Assembly: GCF_910596095.1 (NCBI RefSeq)
Contig: NC_056548.1
Coordinates: 11,061,151-11,125,150 of the forward strand
Length of the DNA stretch: 64,000 bases
Direction: 5' to 3'
DNA from: Thunnus maccoyii
Lineage: Eukaryota > Chordata > Actinopteri > Scombriformes > Scombridae
Shown: piece after piece, positions 24,701-34,305 of the stretch
Layout: each line of letters begins with the position of its first letter
How positions within the stretch are numbered: position 1 is the first letter of the stretch
Notes under the pieces: generated by a model
What the model was told of the DNA's origin: nothing
Seen by the model: the letters and a program-made list of their open reading frames with translations, nothing else
Database searches by the model: none
Program-made: the position numbers and the translations under genes

Positions 24701-25463
24701 GAGGTAAAACCTCTGTCCTGGTAGACGTAACTTGTACTGAGTCTGAGCTCAAACTTGACCTAATTATACAGTTTCCCCCTGTTAATCTTTGCTCTTCAGA
24801 TTAAAGCAATTTATCATTACAAATGTTAACATTTACTATTAAAGAAGTTTCACTAATCTATTCAACATTCAAACTTCTTAGATTGTGTAAGTTGAACAAT
24901 CTTTGTTTCTAATTTTTCTTAAAACAGAATCAGTGTTTGCTTTGAAACTACAGTTTAAACCACAGAGTGTTACATTTTTATTTGATGACACCATTTGTGT
25001 CTCTGTGTGTTCAGATCGAGGCTCTGAAGCAGATAACCAGGGATGAGCTGGTCTCCTGGTTCCACGAACATCAAGGACAGAACAGCCGCAAACTCAGCGT
25101 GCACGTAAGCAATGCTTTCATGTTTGTATGCCTGTGGATGTTCAGTAGAGCAAGAGAGGGATATGCAGCTTTTTTATTTTACTTTTCTGTGCACCTGTAA
25201 ACACTGCATTTAAATAAAACTCTCTCTGTCTACCTAAGGTGGTGGGATTTGGTCCTGAAGAGAATGATGAGGAAGGTGGTAGTAAAAAACAAGAAGGAGA
25301 AGAGGGCAGACAGGAGGATTTAAGTGGCTCTACCTATGGGGAGGTGTCAAAACTCACCTTCCTTCCAGCCTCCCCCAAGATGACTGCTGCCGTAGCTATC
25401 ATGGACATTCCTGCTTTCATTGAAGGCTTGCCCCTCTTCCCCTACCACAAGATACTTGAATAA
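3733..25463 (+). CDS. nrdc: nardilysin (M16 zinc metalloendopeptidase), 31 coding exons
   Basis: Nardilysin cleaves before basic residues in dibasic sites and promotes ectodomain shedding. Exons: 3733-3926, 4817-5060, 5870-5951, 6830-6983, 7681-7754, 7928-8023, 8205-8327, 11197-11254, 11933-12006, 12427-12496, 12768-12845, 14099-14219, 15712-15770, 16082-16136, 16262-16366, 16827-16950, 17338-17424, 18293-18412, 18548-18599, 19012-19162, 21219-21346, 21558-21720, 21930-21961, 22224-22362, 22488-22535, 22631-22683, 23342-23425, 23678-23768, 23980-24096, 25015-25104, 25239-25463. All junctions are GT-AG and in phase, giving 1096 residues. Seen: an acidic Glu/Asp tract (about residues 75-135) that distinguishes nardilysin from insulin-degrading enzyme; the inverted zinc motif HFLEH (169-173, bases 5936-5950); the third zinc ligand Glu250 in VDSE, split across exons 5/6; C-terminal LPYHKILE. 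The start MPQTNK aligns with an internal Met of the mammalian protein. An upstream in-frame ATG at 3520 would add 71 residues. Confidence 0.96.
3945..4215 (+). repeat. dispersed repeat, family 2, copy 1 (nrdc intron 1)
   Basis: The segment runs from GGAGAGGTTCACTTTTTTTC through TAATCATTCTTCCTGTCCATAC to ATTTCCTCTTTGGTAGCAC. The same ordered landmarks (TTCACAA/TTCAC, 'tcattctcctgttcatac', 'aaaagatcc', 'ttccctcttt') recur at 40300-40800 and 56325-56935, so this is a dispersed element. The class is not determined. Confidence 0.7.
4891..5050 (+). other. nrdc: acidic-domain low-complexity coding tract of nrdc exon 2
   Basis: GAG/GAC/GAT-rich codons encode an almost continuous Glu/Asp run with scattered Ser and Gly. 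In mammals this nardilysin-specific acidic insertion binds partners such as HB-EGF and polyamines. Trinucleotide-like composition (GAAGAGGAA, GATGATGAT) makes its length prone to change. Confidence 0.9.
5268..5400 (+). mobile_element. tRNA-derived SINE, degraded
   Basis: The 5' end GGCGTCCGGGTGGC resembles an A-box region. AATTCGAGTCC near 5310 resembles a B box. These are followed by TGTCCTGTCTCCTCT and AAAGGCAAAAATAA, the typical body and tail of tRNA-derived SINEs in teleosts. It lies in nrdc intron 2. A relative is at 37690-37862. Confidence 0.7.
5425..5790 (-). repeat. dispersed repeat, family 1, copy 1
   Basis: Landmarks: ACTAAGAGTCTACAGCCAT, AGCATGCTAACATGCTCAC, CAATGACAATGCTAGCATG, then 'gaccatgaatgtctg' and AGCGCCACGCTGCTAGCA. 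The same landmarks occur at 28985-29415 (same orientation) and, for the other half of the element, inverted relative to this at 30935-31295 and 62195-62425. I recognise this as a very common percomorph intergenic repeat of uncertain class. It is non-coding. Confidence 0.75.
6050..6225 (+). repeat. dispersed repeat (CCCCAAATCACAAATTGTCTC type)
   Basis: The segment has TGTAGCCCCAAATCACAAAT, CTCAGAGGACTTTATAATCTG, GACAGCCTCCATC and AGAGAAACCTGAGGACGAGCAA in order. This order is typical of a frequent teleost repeat whose body reads 'tagccccaaatcacaa...cagaggac/gcttta'. It lies in nrdc intron 3 and has no coding potential. Confidence 0.65.
8355..8485. mobile_element. hAT-type MITE remnant
   Basis: A degraded half-element ends in AATCAGTAGTCGCAGCTCTA, which is close to the terminus of the better-preserved element at 9464-9826 (reverse of AGGGCTGCAACT). 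It is rich in ATTGATTAATTGA-type sequence. It sits in nrdc intron 7. Confidence 0.5.
9464..9826. mobile_element. non-autonomous hAT-type MITE
   Basis: The left end TAGGGCTGCAACTAACGATT and the right end AATCGTTGCAGTTCTG form imperfect terminal inverted repeats around an AT-rich non-coding body containing GTCGATTAAT and GTCGATCAACTAATG. The element is about 360 bp. This is a well-known high-copy teleost type. Flanking 8-bp duplications are not clear because the right flank is a TG repeat. Confidence 0.8.
12058..12250 (+). mobile_element. hAT-like element remnant, left end only
   Basis: CAGTGGTTCCCAATCTGGGG followed by GTCACAAAATAAATC is the signature left terminus of a widespread vertebrate hAT-type non-autonomous element. 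The matching right terminus was not found, so the 3' limit is approximate. It lies in nrdc intron 9. Confidence 0.55.
12606..12767 (+). repeat. duplicated intron-exon junction (decoy acceptor) before nrdc exon 11
   Basis: The true exon 11 acceptor is TTTTCAG at 12761-12767, followed by AGTGAAGCCTCTCCAC. 118 bp upstream, TTTCTCCAG (ending 12649) is followed by AGTGGTGCCTCTTCAT. The pyrimidine tracts upstream are also alike, so the junction looks locally duplicated. Use of the upstream site would insert 118 bp, shift frame and stop at 12807-12809. Confidence 0.7.
13604..13740. repeat. imperfect inverted repeat (hairpin / small MITE)
   Basis: GATCCATCACAGTGAACATC on the left (about 13613-13632) is matched by the reverse complement of GACGTTCACTGTGATGGATT (about 13714-13733). 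The similarity extends outward (CTTGATGTG/CTTGAGTCGGG) and inward, around a loop of about 80 bp. No coding potential is seen. It lies in nrdc intron 11. Confidence 0.7.
14053..14098 (+). repeat. TG-rich tract forming the 3' end of nrdc intron 11
   Basis: A (TG)n-rich tract with TTT interruptions runs directly into the acceptor GATTGTAG of exon 12, replacing a conventional pyrimidine tract. Confidence 0.9.
16790..16826 (+). repeat. TG-rich tract forming the exon 16 acceptor of nrdc
   Basis: CGTGCGTGTGTGTTTGTGTG and further TG units run into GTGTAG, the acceptor of exon 16. There is no C-rich pyrimidine tract. Confidence 0.9.
18413..18437 (+). repeat. (GT)n microsatellite beginning at the exon 18 donor of nrdc
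   Basis: Exon 18 ends AAAG and the intron begins directly with about 12 GT units, so many GT dinucleotides compete for the donor position. Confidence 0.9.
19907..20874. mobile_element. 968-bp non-autonomous hAT-type element
   Basis: The left end CAGTGGCGGCTGGT and the right end ACCAGCCTCCACTG (inverse CAGTGGAGGCTGGT) match at 13 of 14 positions. Subterminal sequences also mirror each other (AGGGAGGACAAG on the left, GAGGAGGATCAACCTCCTCT on the right). The flanking octamers ATATATAT and ATATACAG are compatible with an 8-bp target duplication in the TA microsatellite at 19871-19906. No transposase reading frame is seen. It lies in nrdc intron 20. Confidence 0.85.
22930..23095 (+). repeat. repeat shared between two nrdc introns, copy 1
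   Basis: TACATAACTGATCATGTCCC, ACTAAATCTGATACATCCTG, CATTTCATTGTTGCTTTC and TCAGGTTATTTTATGCA recur in the same order at 24515-24615. Order and orientation are conserved. It lies in the intron between exons 26 and 27. Confidence 0.7.
23460..23575 (+). repeat. ~35-bp minisatellite, three diverged units
   Basis: GATTTATCTT, AATTTATCTT and AATTTATCTA occur at 23481, 23516 and 23550 within similar AAACCAAAG/AAACCCAAGC contexts. The spacing is 35 and 34 bp. It lies immediately downstream of nrdc exon 27. Confidence 0.6.
24515..24615 (+). repeat. repeat shared between two nrdc introns, copy 2
   Basis: TACATAATTGATCTCGCCCC, ACTAAACTTGATGCATCATA, CATTTCATCGTTGCTTT and CTTAGGTTATTTTATGCA match the copy at 22930-23095, with some internal sequence missing. 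It lies between exons 29 and 30. Confidence 0.7.
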
Positions 25464-26075
25464 ACTCTTGCTCAGACTGTGAGACAGACAGATGGTTGTG
25501 CTTTGCCTCTTACAGAGCCACATTTGGGGACTCTGCCTCATTAGAGGTGCAGGCACTTAATACGTGGAGGTGAATGAAGGTTGAAACAGCTTCAACTACT
25601 CTCTGGACTGGATTCTCTTTTCTGGGGCTCAGCTTTAGATTTTACCAACACAGTGTGCATAAGCAAAAAGCCTGGAAGTGATGATAGAGTCTTTTTTAGC
25701 TAAGTGATCATCTATTCTGCTTTCTCACACTCAATTATTTTATATCCTCAAACACCGAGAGTGTGGGAGCGCTCTATCTATTTCTCTATCCCACACTGAC
25801 TGAAAATCTTTGAATCAAATTCTCATTTATTTGGTTCTCCGAGCTCTGCTGCTAATACAAGCATGAATACTTGTCTTTCCCACTGTTTGTGTTAGAGCTC
25901 AGACTGAATTTAATGCCATTTGAAAATACTAATCAACTGTGAAAAGTGCAGAGATTGCAGAAATGCCAAGTCCTTTGAACCCCAGATGTGTGAATTTGAG
26001 TAATCGTGTGCTGGATTTCAAGCTCTGGTGTGTGCTGCTGCTGTTAGCTTGACCTGGATCATGCTGTGGTGAAGA

Positions 26076-26081
26076 AATAAA
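26076..26081 (+). terminator. candidate nrdc polyadenylation signal
   Basis: This is an AATAAA about 0.6 kb after the nrdc stop codon, followed by the G/T-rich ATGAGTGGTGAGTGAATG. It is the first canonical signal downstream of the stop. Transcript end support is lacking. Confidence 0.55.
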
Positions 26082-26732
26082 TCAATGAGTGGTGAGTGAA
26101 TGTATGGAAAATGTACTGTACTGACTACAGAAAACATACATGAATCTCTTCAGTTGTCTTCACAGTAAAAAGTACACTCAAACTCAAATATTCAGACTGA
26201 AATTCAGTTTTATTTTTGCTCATATTTTAGTGCATTTTCTCTACCAGCTCATACTGAAGGTGGAAGGAATTTACAATGACATAATTTTTGACATTTTGTT
26301 TATTTTTCTTTTCTGTAAATGCCATCTGAACTGACACACCTGCAATTTTCTTAACATACAAACCATACAACAGCATTTAACTACACATTTACTTGGATCT
26401 ACCGAGTGACAAACAGAGAGGTCACTTTAAATTGTTTGCATGCTTGTGACTCAGTATGGCGTCAGCTGTTTCATTTACACAGGTTTCATTTATGTGAAAA
26501 TCATTCTCACAGACTCTTACCTGCTCCCTAAGGAAAAGGTTGTTGCTTCAGGTGTTGTGCCTGGCTTGTGGCTGATGACACTCTGCACTATTGAATGTAA
26601 TTAAAAATTAATCCAGAGCCCAGCACACCAGTGTTAACAAAATTAATATGCCCAAAGGGAAGTCTCATACTGTAGCAAAGTCTTCACCTGCAGTAGTCTC
26701 ACATATCGTATAATGATACTACCTGAAAGATG

Positions 26733-27130
26733 GATGGCAAAACACTTTGTCCGCATTGAAAGGTCAAAAGTATGTACACCCAAATATCCACGTGTATGTG
26801 ATTGTTCATCACCTAATTCAAAACCATGGCCATTAATACACTGCTATAACAATGTCCTCTCTTTTGGGAAAAAGAAAGGACAAGAACATGGAGCCTAGCT
26901 GCAGGGATTTTCTCCCAATTAGCCACAATGACATTATTGATGTTGGGTGATGAGGCTTGGCTCAGAGTCTGTGTTCCAGTCCATCCCAAAGGGGTTGAAA
27001 AAAGTTGAGGTCAGGGCTCTGTGCAAGCCTGTCAAGTTCTTAGACACCAGAAAACATTCCTTTTTCTGTACAAGGGCTGTTTAAACAGCAAAGAGCCTCC
27101 CCCAAACCATTGATGCAAGGTTTTAAAAAC
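26733..27130 (-). repeat. dispersed teleost repeat, unclassified
   Basis: Contains AAAAGTATGTACACCCAAAT, AACCATGGCCATTAATACAC, GCTGCAGGGATTTTCTCCCA, TGGGTGATGAGGCTTGGCTC and GTTGAGGTCAGGGCTCTGTG in order. I recognise this order as a very frequent fish intergenic repeat that ends near a 'CAGTCAAGTTCTT' motif, here GTCAAGTTCTT at about 27030. No intact reading frame is seen. Orientation is arbitrary. Confidence 0.7.
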
Positions 27131-28984
27131 ACAATTGTCTAAAATATCATAATAAACCACAGTAGAGTATGAATATATCTCTTAAACCTGCAATAAATTT
27201 TTGGCCACTTGGAGGCAGCAAAAGCTGGAAACACAACTCCTGACATCACCATTTAAGAAAATATGATGAACTTGTTAGCTAGCAAATAACAGTTGCCTAA
27301 TTAAGATATGGAGCAACATTAGCTAACATTCTTTTAGAGTCGTGTTTCTGGCCATCTGACGAACTCCATTATTCACTTTCCTTTTAATTCTGTTTGTGGT
27401 CTCCCCTAACTTCCTGAAGAGTATCTGGCCTTTTAGGTAGCTTTTTAAATGCTGCATAATTGTAGCTAGTTAATTAGTTGCAAACTTTGTTTGTCTGCCA
27501 CTGGATGTATAGTTGATTTTTATAGCTTTCTCACTGAAAAGTGCCTGTTGTGGCCAAAAAGGACAAATGAAAACAGTAAAGTTTAGGCCAAACCAAACAA
27601 TATGCTGAAAGATGTTACATTGTATTGTATAAAGCTGAGGGCAACTGCGTCAATCATTTCTCTTCCTCTATTCACTGCATCTGAGCCCTTTCATGTACAA
27701 TATGTGTTCCATTATAATATAAAAAATTTGATTATAGTGGCCTCCATTGGAACTATGAAGAGCAGCCCCAAAACAAACTGATTTGCATTTCAGGTAAGAC
27801 ATCTGCTACAGAACATCAAATCTTGAAATAACTTAAATGTCAGTGGAAATTCTTTTTTAATTCATCATCATGACTCCTTTTATACTATAGGAAAGTAAAA
27901 TTGTAGTGCACAGTAAACTTAAAAGAGCAGGAATAGACTCAATGTGCCTTTTGATAGAAATACAGTAGAAAATAAAGGGAAGCCATCTAAAAAGAAGTGA
28001 AAATATTCCTGTGGGATAGATGGTGTTATTACCACACTGCTTAATGACACAATGTGGAATTCATCTGATAAGTTTTGGGTATATGGTAGAAACATGCTGT
28101 ACTGTACAGCACCACATAGCATTCATTGTCATGACAAACAGATCTAATTAGCTTTCAGTTTGTTGTGATCTGAGCTGTGTCTCCCTAGTTGATCAGCTGC
28201 CTTAATCGTCTCTGTTGAGAATACGGGATATTAAGGATAGGCTACGTGTCCTACATTACACCAAACCACATGTAGCTTGGACACTGATAGGAAAAGGGAA
28301 TTATGTGAATATGAAGTACTACACACTAATAGAGGCAGTTGTAAGCTTCAGGAACCCTTCAGTCCTTGTACTGCTGTCATACATCACTTGAACTGTGTCT
28401 ATTAAAATCCAAGAACATCCTTAAAGAGGTAAAAGCCTGCGGTTCTTTTAAGGTTGAAGCACTTGAAAATCTATTTTCACTCTCTGCACTCCAAGATTTA
28501 CCGTAAAGTTTTAGTGATGTTTCAATCTGGTGAGCTCAGAGGCCACAGGCACTTGACTTTATCTTGGTGTTTATGAAAACACTTCTGAAGACTATTTGGC
28601 CTCTGGAGCAGGCAGAGCTCTTTTAAAGTAGGTGCTACCTGACTTTCTGGTTAATACAGTTACTTTACCTTTTTTCATGTGATGTTCCCATTAGTTTTGT
28701 TCTCCTGCTGTATAGGCACCGTGTAGAAGACAGAGTTTATTGAGAAATAAATCAGTTTGCGTTTTTACTGGTATAACAAGATTTACTGTAGCTGTATTCA
28801 TTCCCCTTGTCGCCATAACTCACTGTACTTCAGCAGACCATTTCTGCCTGTCACTGGCAATAAAGGAGTTCATATTTCCGTAGTTTATCTTGAGCTTACA
28901 GTGAGACATATGGACTTCTACAGTAACGCTTCAATTTTAGCTCTGGTAAGGAGGTCTTGACATTATTGCCCTTCCTGATCTCAC

Positions 28985-29415
28985 AAAGAAAAAAGACCAA
29001 GACTCTACAGCCATGCAAGTGGTGAAGTTGTACTAAATGCTAATGTCAGTATGCTACAGTGCTCACAATGACAATACTAACATGTAGGTATAATGTTTAC
29101 CATGTTCACCATGTTAGTTTAGCATGTTACCATTTTCACCATCTTAATTTAGCATGTTCACCATTTTATAGTGTGTTAGCATGTTCACCATCTTAATTTA
29201 GTGTGTTAATGTTTACCATCTTAGTTTAATATGTTAGCATATTCACCATCTTAGTTTAGCATGTTCACCATCTTAGTTTAGCGTGTTAGCATGTTCACCA
29301 TTTTAATTTAGTGTGTTAATGTTTACCATCTTAGTTTAATATGTTAGCATATTCACCATCTTAGTTTAGCATGTTCACCATCTTAGGTTAGTGTGTTAGC
29401 ATGTTCACTAAAGCA
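28985..29415 (-). repeat. family 1 repeat, copy 2, expanded into a 110-bp higher-order minisatellite
   Basis: The left part (28985-29100) carries the family 1 landmarks: ACTCTACAGCCATGCAAG and GTGCTCACAATGACAATACT. From about 29090 the motif CATGTTCACCATCTTAGTTT repeats every ~22 bp with variants. From 29180 the variants repeat as a block: CATGTTCACC begins at 29180, 29290 and 29400, exactly 110 bp apart, so five ~22-bp units form one higher-order unit. Confidence 0.85.
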
Positions 29416-30381
29416 TCAGTGAATTTAACCATTAATAAAGCCATTAATTATTGTGTTAATAAATTATAAAGTATTTTTAAAGGTACTTCATGAGAAAGTG
29501 GCACCCCATAGAAAACAGATTGTTTGTTCAGATGTTTCAAGCTCCCTTCCTGCTGTCAAGACAAGTAGACAAGCAGTAAAAGTTCGGGTGAGCACAAGGT
29601 GCTGTCCATGGTGCTGAAGTTCACTATGACAAAAGGGCAAACACAAGGGTAATCATCTTTTTTTTTTTCTTTTTTTTTTTTTTTTACCTCACATGAAACT
29701 TCACATGCACCTAAAGGATCATTTCATAAATCTTTGTTACAATATCTTCCTCTTTCTAATTCCCTAAACCAGCTGGAGCCAGCCATCTCAAACCGCTTCA
29801 GCAAACAAGGTCCATCTTGACTATAATACCCATATAATGAGGAGATTTAGCCTGGCTACACTTGTTTAAGTATAATCTTGATCCAGAAAAATGGCTCATC
29901 TCTTTAGCCTTTCTCTGCCTCTGTGTGTCTCTGGATACGTTAAGCTAGCTTTGTAGCAGGGGGCTGATGAAGGCAGGCTATTGGGGAGTTCTAAGATTAC
30001 TGCTCAAATTGAATAAAGGAGTCGACACATTACAGCAGCTTAGATGATACACCCCACTGCACTGATTAATTTAAAACCAGCACAATGTTATACACATGCA
30101 CACACGAGGCACACAAACAACAAGCGTAAACCTGGCCAACCCCTCTCTTTAACACCGTCTTTTCCCCCCCATTTACCTTCTCTTTCATCTTCTCTCAGGT
30201 ACACGCAAACACACACACTCACGCACGTATACACACACAACGACACACAAGCTCCCAGCATGGCCTCTGCCTCATGACTTGAGTTCATTATTGCCTTGGC
30301 AGGGTTCCTCAGATGAAATTAGAATGACAACAGGAATGACACAGAGTGTAGCAGTGGAAAGTTTACACAGGGTGAAGTCGA

Positions 30382-30422
30382 GAGCGTGCGTGTGCGCGTG
30401 CATGCGTGTGTGTGTGTGCGCT
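30382..30422. repeat. alternating purine-pyrimidine GCGTGTGC tract
   Basis: GCGTGCGTGTGCGCGTGCAT is followed by GCGTGTGTGTGTGTGCGC. It is nearly perfect alternating purine-pyrimidine sequence, which is compatible with Z-DNA formation, in an intergenic setting. Confidence 0.7.
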
Positions 30423-30934
30423 AAACAAATCTAATCTTCTCTGATTCATGGGCGAGCTTGTCTGCATGCATTTGTGATACATTTCCTCTTTGTGTACAGT
30501 ATGTACTCAGTCTAAGAGATGGAGACAGAGAGCGAATGAGACAGAATGGCTTCTGACAGTAGAACACAGCATGAGCACAACTCTCTGGGACAAAGTCACA
30601 AAGCCTTTCATAGCGGGACCACCAGTTACTGTTGACAATGCAGGCTGAGTTCATTTACTGGCAATACTACTTGTCAAACAAGTTACATACCCCGAAGGCT
30701 GAATTATGACTTCCTGATCCAAAGAAGTGTTGATGGCTCCCTGTTGCACAGGCAGACAATAAGGAAAAGCAAATTTTCCTCAAAAGCAGCACAGGATGTA
30801 TGGATGAGCTGCTTCTTCTGTGCTTTTTAAAACTCGTGTAATGGTTTGTTTTAAAAAAAAAAGTTATTGGAAAGTTCATCCTCTCTTTACAAAGTGAGAG
30901 TTAGCTACATTATCTATGTATGGCGATGTTTATC

Positions 30935-31295
30935 AGTCGGACAGTCCACCAGTTTGTCCCAGACAGAAATATCTCAACAATCGTTGGATGGATTGCCATA
31001 AAATTTAGTGCAGACATTCATGGTCCACAAAGGATGAATCCTATTGATTTTTGGGATTCCCTAATTTTGACTCTAGTGCTACCATGAGGTTGACATTTGT
31101 AGCTTTGGGTGAAATCTCTTAATAACTATTGGGTGGATTGCCAGGAAATTTAGTTTATACATGTTTTCTTCAGGATGAACTGTAATAATTTTAGTAATCT
31201 CTTTACTTTTCATCTAGTGTCACCATCAGGTCAAATTTTTAATTTGTCTAATATTTTTCTCCAATTTATGACCAAATAACAGCAAAAATGACCAG
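30935..31295 (+). repeat. dispersed repeat, family 1, copy 3 (opposite end of the element)
   Basis: Landmarks: CAGACAGAAATATCTCAACA, TGGATGGATTGCCATAAAAT, CAGACATTCATGGTCCACAA, ACCATGAGGTTGACATTTGT, then a second internal TGGGTGGATTGCCAGGAAAT and TCATCTAGTGTCACCATCAG. It matches the copy at 62195-62425. The internal near-duplication of the TGGATTGCC block is a property of the family. Confidence 0.75.
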
Positions 31296-31314
31296 TTATA
31301 AATCTTTAAAAAGA

Positions 31315-32000
31315 GCAACTTTTGTGTTGCCAGGTTGGCGAGTCATTGATAGTCAAGTCATTAATAAACGAGTTTCTCTATTTCTAACAAACCATCAAGT
31401 CTGCATTTGTAAATATTTATAACTTATCAATAAATGTAAAAATACATGTTTTTTAGGGAAAAAAAATTATCTGATTTGTACAAAAGAATATCCATATATT
31501 ATAAAAACACACTTTTACCTAAATATACTCAGCTACACATGAATTCAAAGGGAACAAATCCTTGTGCAGAAGAGGTAGGAAGCGACAATCAGTTACAGTT
31601 GAACAAGAATAATGGGAAAGGCCATAGATACATACATTAAACAGTCAACACTGCACTTGGGATGTTATTAAGTTTTCACTCTCTAATAAGACATCAGAAA
31701 AAGTTGGAAAGTCATCTGCCATTATGAAAGTCACTTATAAATATATATATATTTTAAAGAATTCATAAAGTTTGCAGGTGTAAATATTCATAAATATTTT
31801 GGATTTTGGTCCTGATGCCCTGCAGCCAGAAGGTCAGTAGTCAAATGGTCCACTGTAAAAAATGGGAGATAAACACCAGCCAGAAAGAAATTTCACAACT
31901 TGGCAACCCAATAGTCAATTACTGACATATAAACAACCAATGAATTATTTAACCATTGACAAACTGACCAATTAGAAAGTGGTAATAACTTATTTGTCTG
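31315..32000. mobile_element. foldback-type element, copy 1 (degraded)
   Basis: The left arm CAACTTTTGTGTTGCCAGGT (31316-) is inverted relative to the right arm ACAACTTGGCAACCCAATAG (about 31895). GATAAACACCAGCCAGAA near 31868 is shared with the better-preserved copy at 60690-61175. A direct repeat also links CTGCATTTGTAAATATTTAT (about 31400) with TTGCAGGTGTAAATATTCAT (about 31770). Confidence 0.6.
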
Positions 32001-32879
32001 TGGACACCCTGAAGCTCTTGTCCACCACAACAATAACCTGTGCTGCCTTTGAAGACAATTAGGACCAAATAATGTTACTTGAGCACACATGTACTGTATT
32101 TTTTACTCAAGAGTGAAAGTAACTACATGTATTCCTGTTGCTGCCATCTTTTTTGTAGCTTGCTTATGTACACTTTTTGGTATATTTTGTGGTCAGTAAC
32201 CACTAACAGTAACTGTTTTCTCAAACAATGTTTTCACTACAGTTGTAATCACATACATCATCACAGAAAACAACTGTGGGCTATCAAATAATGTGAGAAT
32301 CAAATAATCCGGCAACTGGCAGTGGTAGATCCCCAGAGCAAGATCCATAACAAATGTGGGTGTACTGGCCTGCTTCAGAGACATTAGGAACTTCTATTTT
32401 GTCTTTAACTTTGCTTTGTATTTCTCATTTTTCCTCTTAACACAAACACAACTTCTAACTCTCACTTTGAAGTTGGATCTTATGTAAGATCACGTTCTTC
32501 TTTCTAAAAGTAACAGGAAAACTTTAAGCAGCTAATTTGACTTTTACTCAATTTTAAAAGTACTTGTGCTGTCAACTCTCCGCTTAAGCTTTACTCTATT
32601 GTCTTGAACTTCATCTAGAAGGTTTTCTGCCCAGATCTCTAAAAAATAAAATGATTTGCATTAAATTTGGCAAGCAGGTTATGACAGATTGCGTTATGGG
32701 ACTTCTGCCATCATTCTTAACTAACTGGGACAGGAGTCAAGAAATCTTTTTACATCTGTAGAGAGATCAAGACTTTGGATGTACATTTTGAGAGCTGAGT
32801 GTTTGGTTTAATGAACCTCTCTCACAAACTGCTGGGTGACATTATTCCAACAGTTTTACGCTTTCATCTCAGGATGGTG

Positions 32880-33489
32880 ACGACTCCCTGTAGCCCACTA
32901 CCACTACCGCCCCCTCCTCCTCATCCTCCCGGTAAAGTGATATCACACGGTGTACAGCTGACACTGCCGCTCCCCCTCGCCGCTCTTCCCACCCCGCCCC
33001 ACCGGGACAGGCGGCAGCGGGTGCTAAACCGCCCCCTGGGAGCCGCGCTGAGGACGCAGCCATGCCGAGCGATGACACTCAGCAGCCGGACTGCCGCCTC
33101 GTCTCCATCTGCATCTCCAGCGCTTCACAGAGGAGGATGCCATGAGATTTCCCACAGGCCCTCACTGGCACCTGGCTGTGAGTGAACCGGGGGGGAAGAG
33201 GGGATAACCGACGGCGGATAATGACGTGATGGTTCGGTTGTAGAGCGAGCACACGGGGGGTTGGGGTTAGGGGGTGGGGGGGACTCCGGCCGTCTTTAAT
33301 GACCGGTGGTGGAGAGGAAATCAACGGACTTTATTGTGTGTAAGTGTATGTGTGTGTGTATGTGTGTGTGTGTGTGTGTGTGTTGAGCCGCGTATTGTAC
33401 GCTACTGGACCGACCGCAGTTACAGAAATAATTAAATAAAAAGAAACGGTGTCTCAAACAGGTTGCAGAGATTTCCTTCAATCTGAGAG
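32880..33489 (+). promoter_or_regulatory. CpG-rich promoter and probable non-coding first exon of the FAM163B-like gene
   Basis: From about 32900 to 33320 the sequence is strikingly GC- and CpG-rich against an AT-rich background (CCGCCCC, GGCGGCAGCGG, GCCGCGCTGAGG). This is the usual mark of a vertebrate CpG-island promoter. A consensus-like donor, GAGAG|GTAAGAAA, lies at 33489/33490. A 5' UTR exon joining to 34306 or 46396 is inferred. The exact start cannot be read. Confidence 0.5.
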
Positions 33490-34020
33490 GTAAGAAAATC
33501 ACGTCTTTACAATCATTCGTGCGCACCACTTAACGGCGCTGCACCAATTTATCCGCTTAATTGAGTAAAGATGAGCCTAATCAGTGATGTAACAGCTGGC
33601 AAATTGACCTCCAGCGACCAAATTAGTGGAAACATAAGCTATGTGCGTTTCAGAAAAGTATTAATTTACCCGCTAGATGCCGTCCTTTATAGTTTGATTT
33701 GACTTACTATGATTAATAATATATACCTGACAGTAAGGTGAGTGAAATCGATTTTAGGTGGGGTTACCCTCCATCCTGTCACTGCTTATAACAATTCAAT
33801 ATAGAACAGGCTGTTTGCATTAGACTAAGATGAAGAAGAATGATTACATTTCTAGACTTTGTGGGCATAAATGACCATAAAATCTGTTTTATCTTGCATG
33901 ATTATGACTGCTCTTATGCAGATTTAGTGTAACAACATATCATGTTTTGTACAAGCCAGGTTTGATTTTAAACATTTGGTGTACTACAATTACAACTACA
34001 ATTTTAAAAAGAGTTTTTAT

Positions 34021-34026
34021 ACATAT

Positions 34027-34060
<34 letters not shown>
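34021..34060. repeat. AT microsatellite
   Basis: ATATAT units with one AAAT interruption, in the first intron of the FAM163B-like gene. Confidence 0.95.
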
Positions 34061-34305
34061 GGGATAACCCCTGAAGACTCACTGACAATGTGTGAGTGAC
34101 GCGGTGAATAAAAGCAGGAGTGATGAATGATACCAGAGGGATGAATAAGTGAATTTATGATGTGAGTGAAGAGGGATCCATCCTACTGACTTTCAAACAG
34201 GCTCATTTACTGTAGCTGCAGTGGTGACCACATCGCTGCTGGGGCCCGAGGCGTCTCCTGACATCACGTTTATAACTGATGTCATGTCTTTTCTTCCTTT
34301 CCCAG

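Larger units (their letters stand above)
26082..32879. other. intergenic region between nrdc and the FAM163B-like gene
   Basis: I recognise no gene here. The contents are dispersed repeats (26733-27130, 28985-29415, 30935-31295, 31315-32000), a T-rich run (29660-29690), CA-rich patches (30090-30250) and AT-rich single-copy-looking DNA. The open frames are all short and without recognisable domains. Confidence 0.6.

Noticed and set aside
32799-33185. 128-codon open frame in the CpG-rich region
   Set aside because: High GC content lowers stop frequency; the frame is Pro-rich low-complexity without homology. The CpG island better fits a promoter and 5' UTR.
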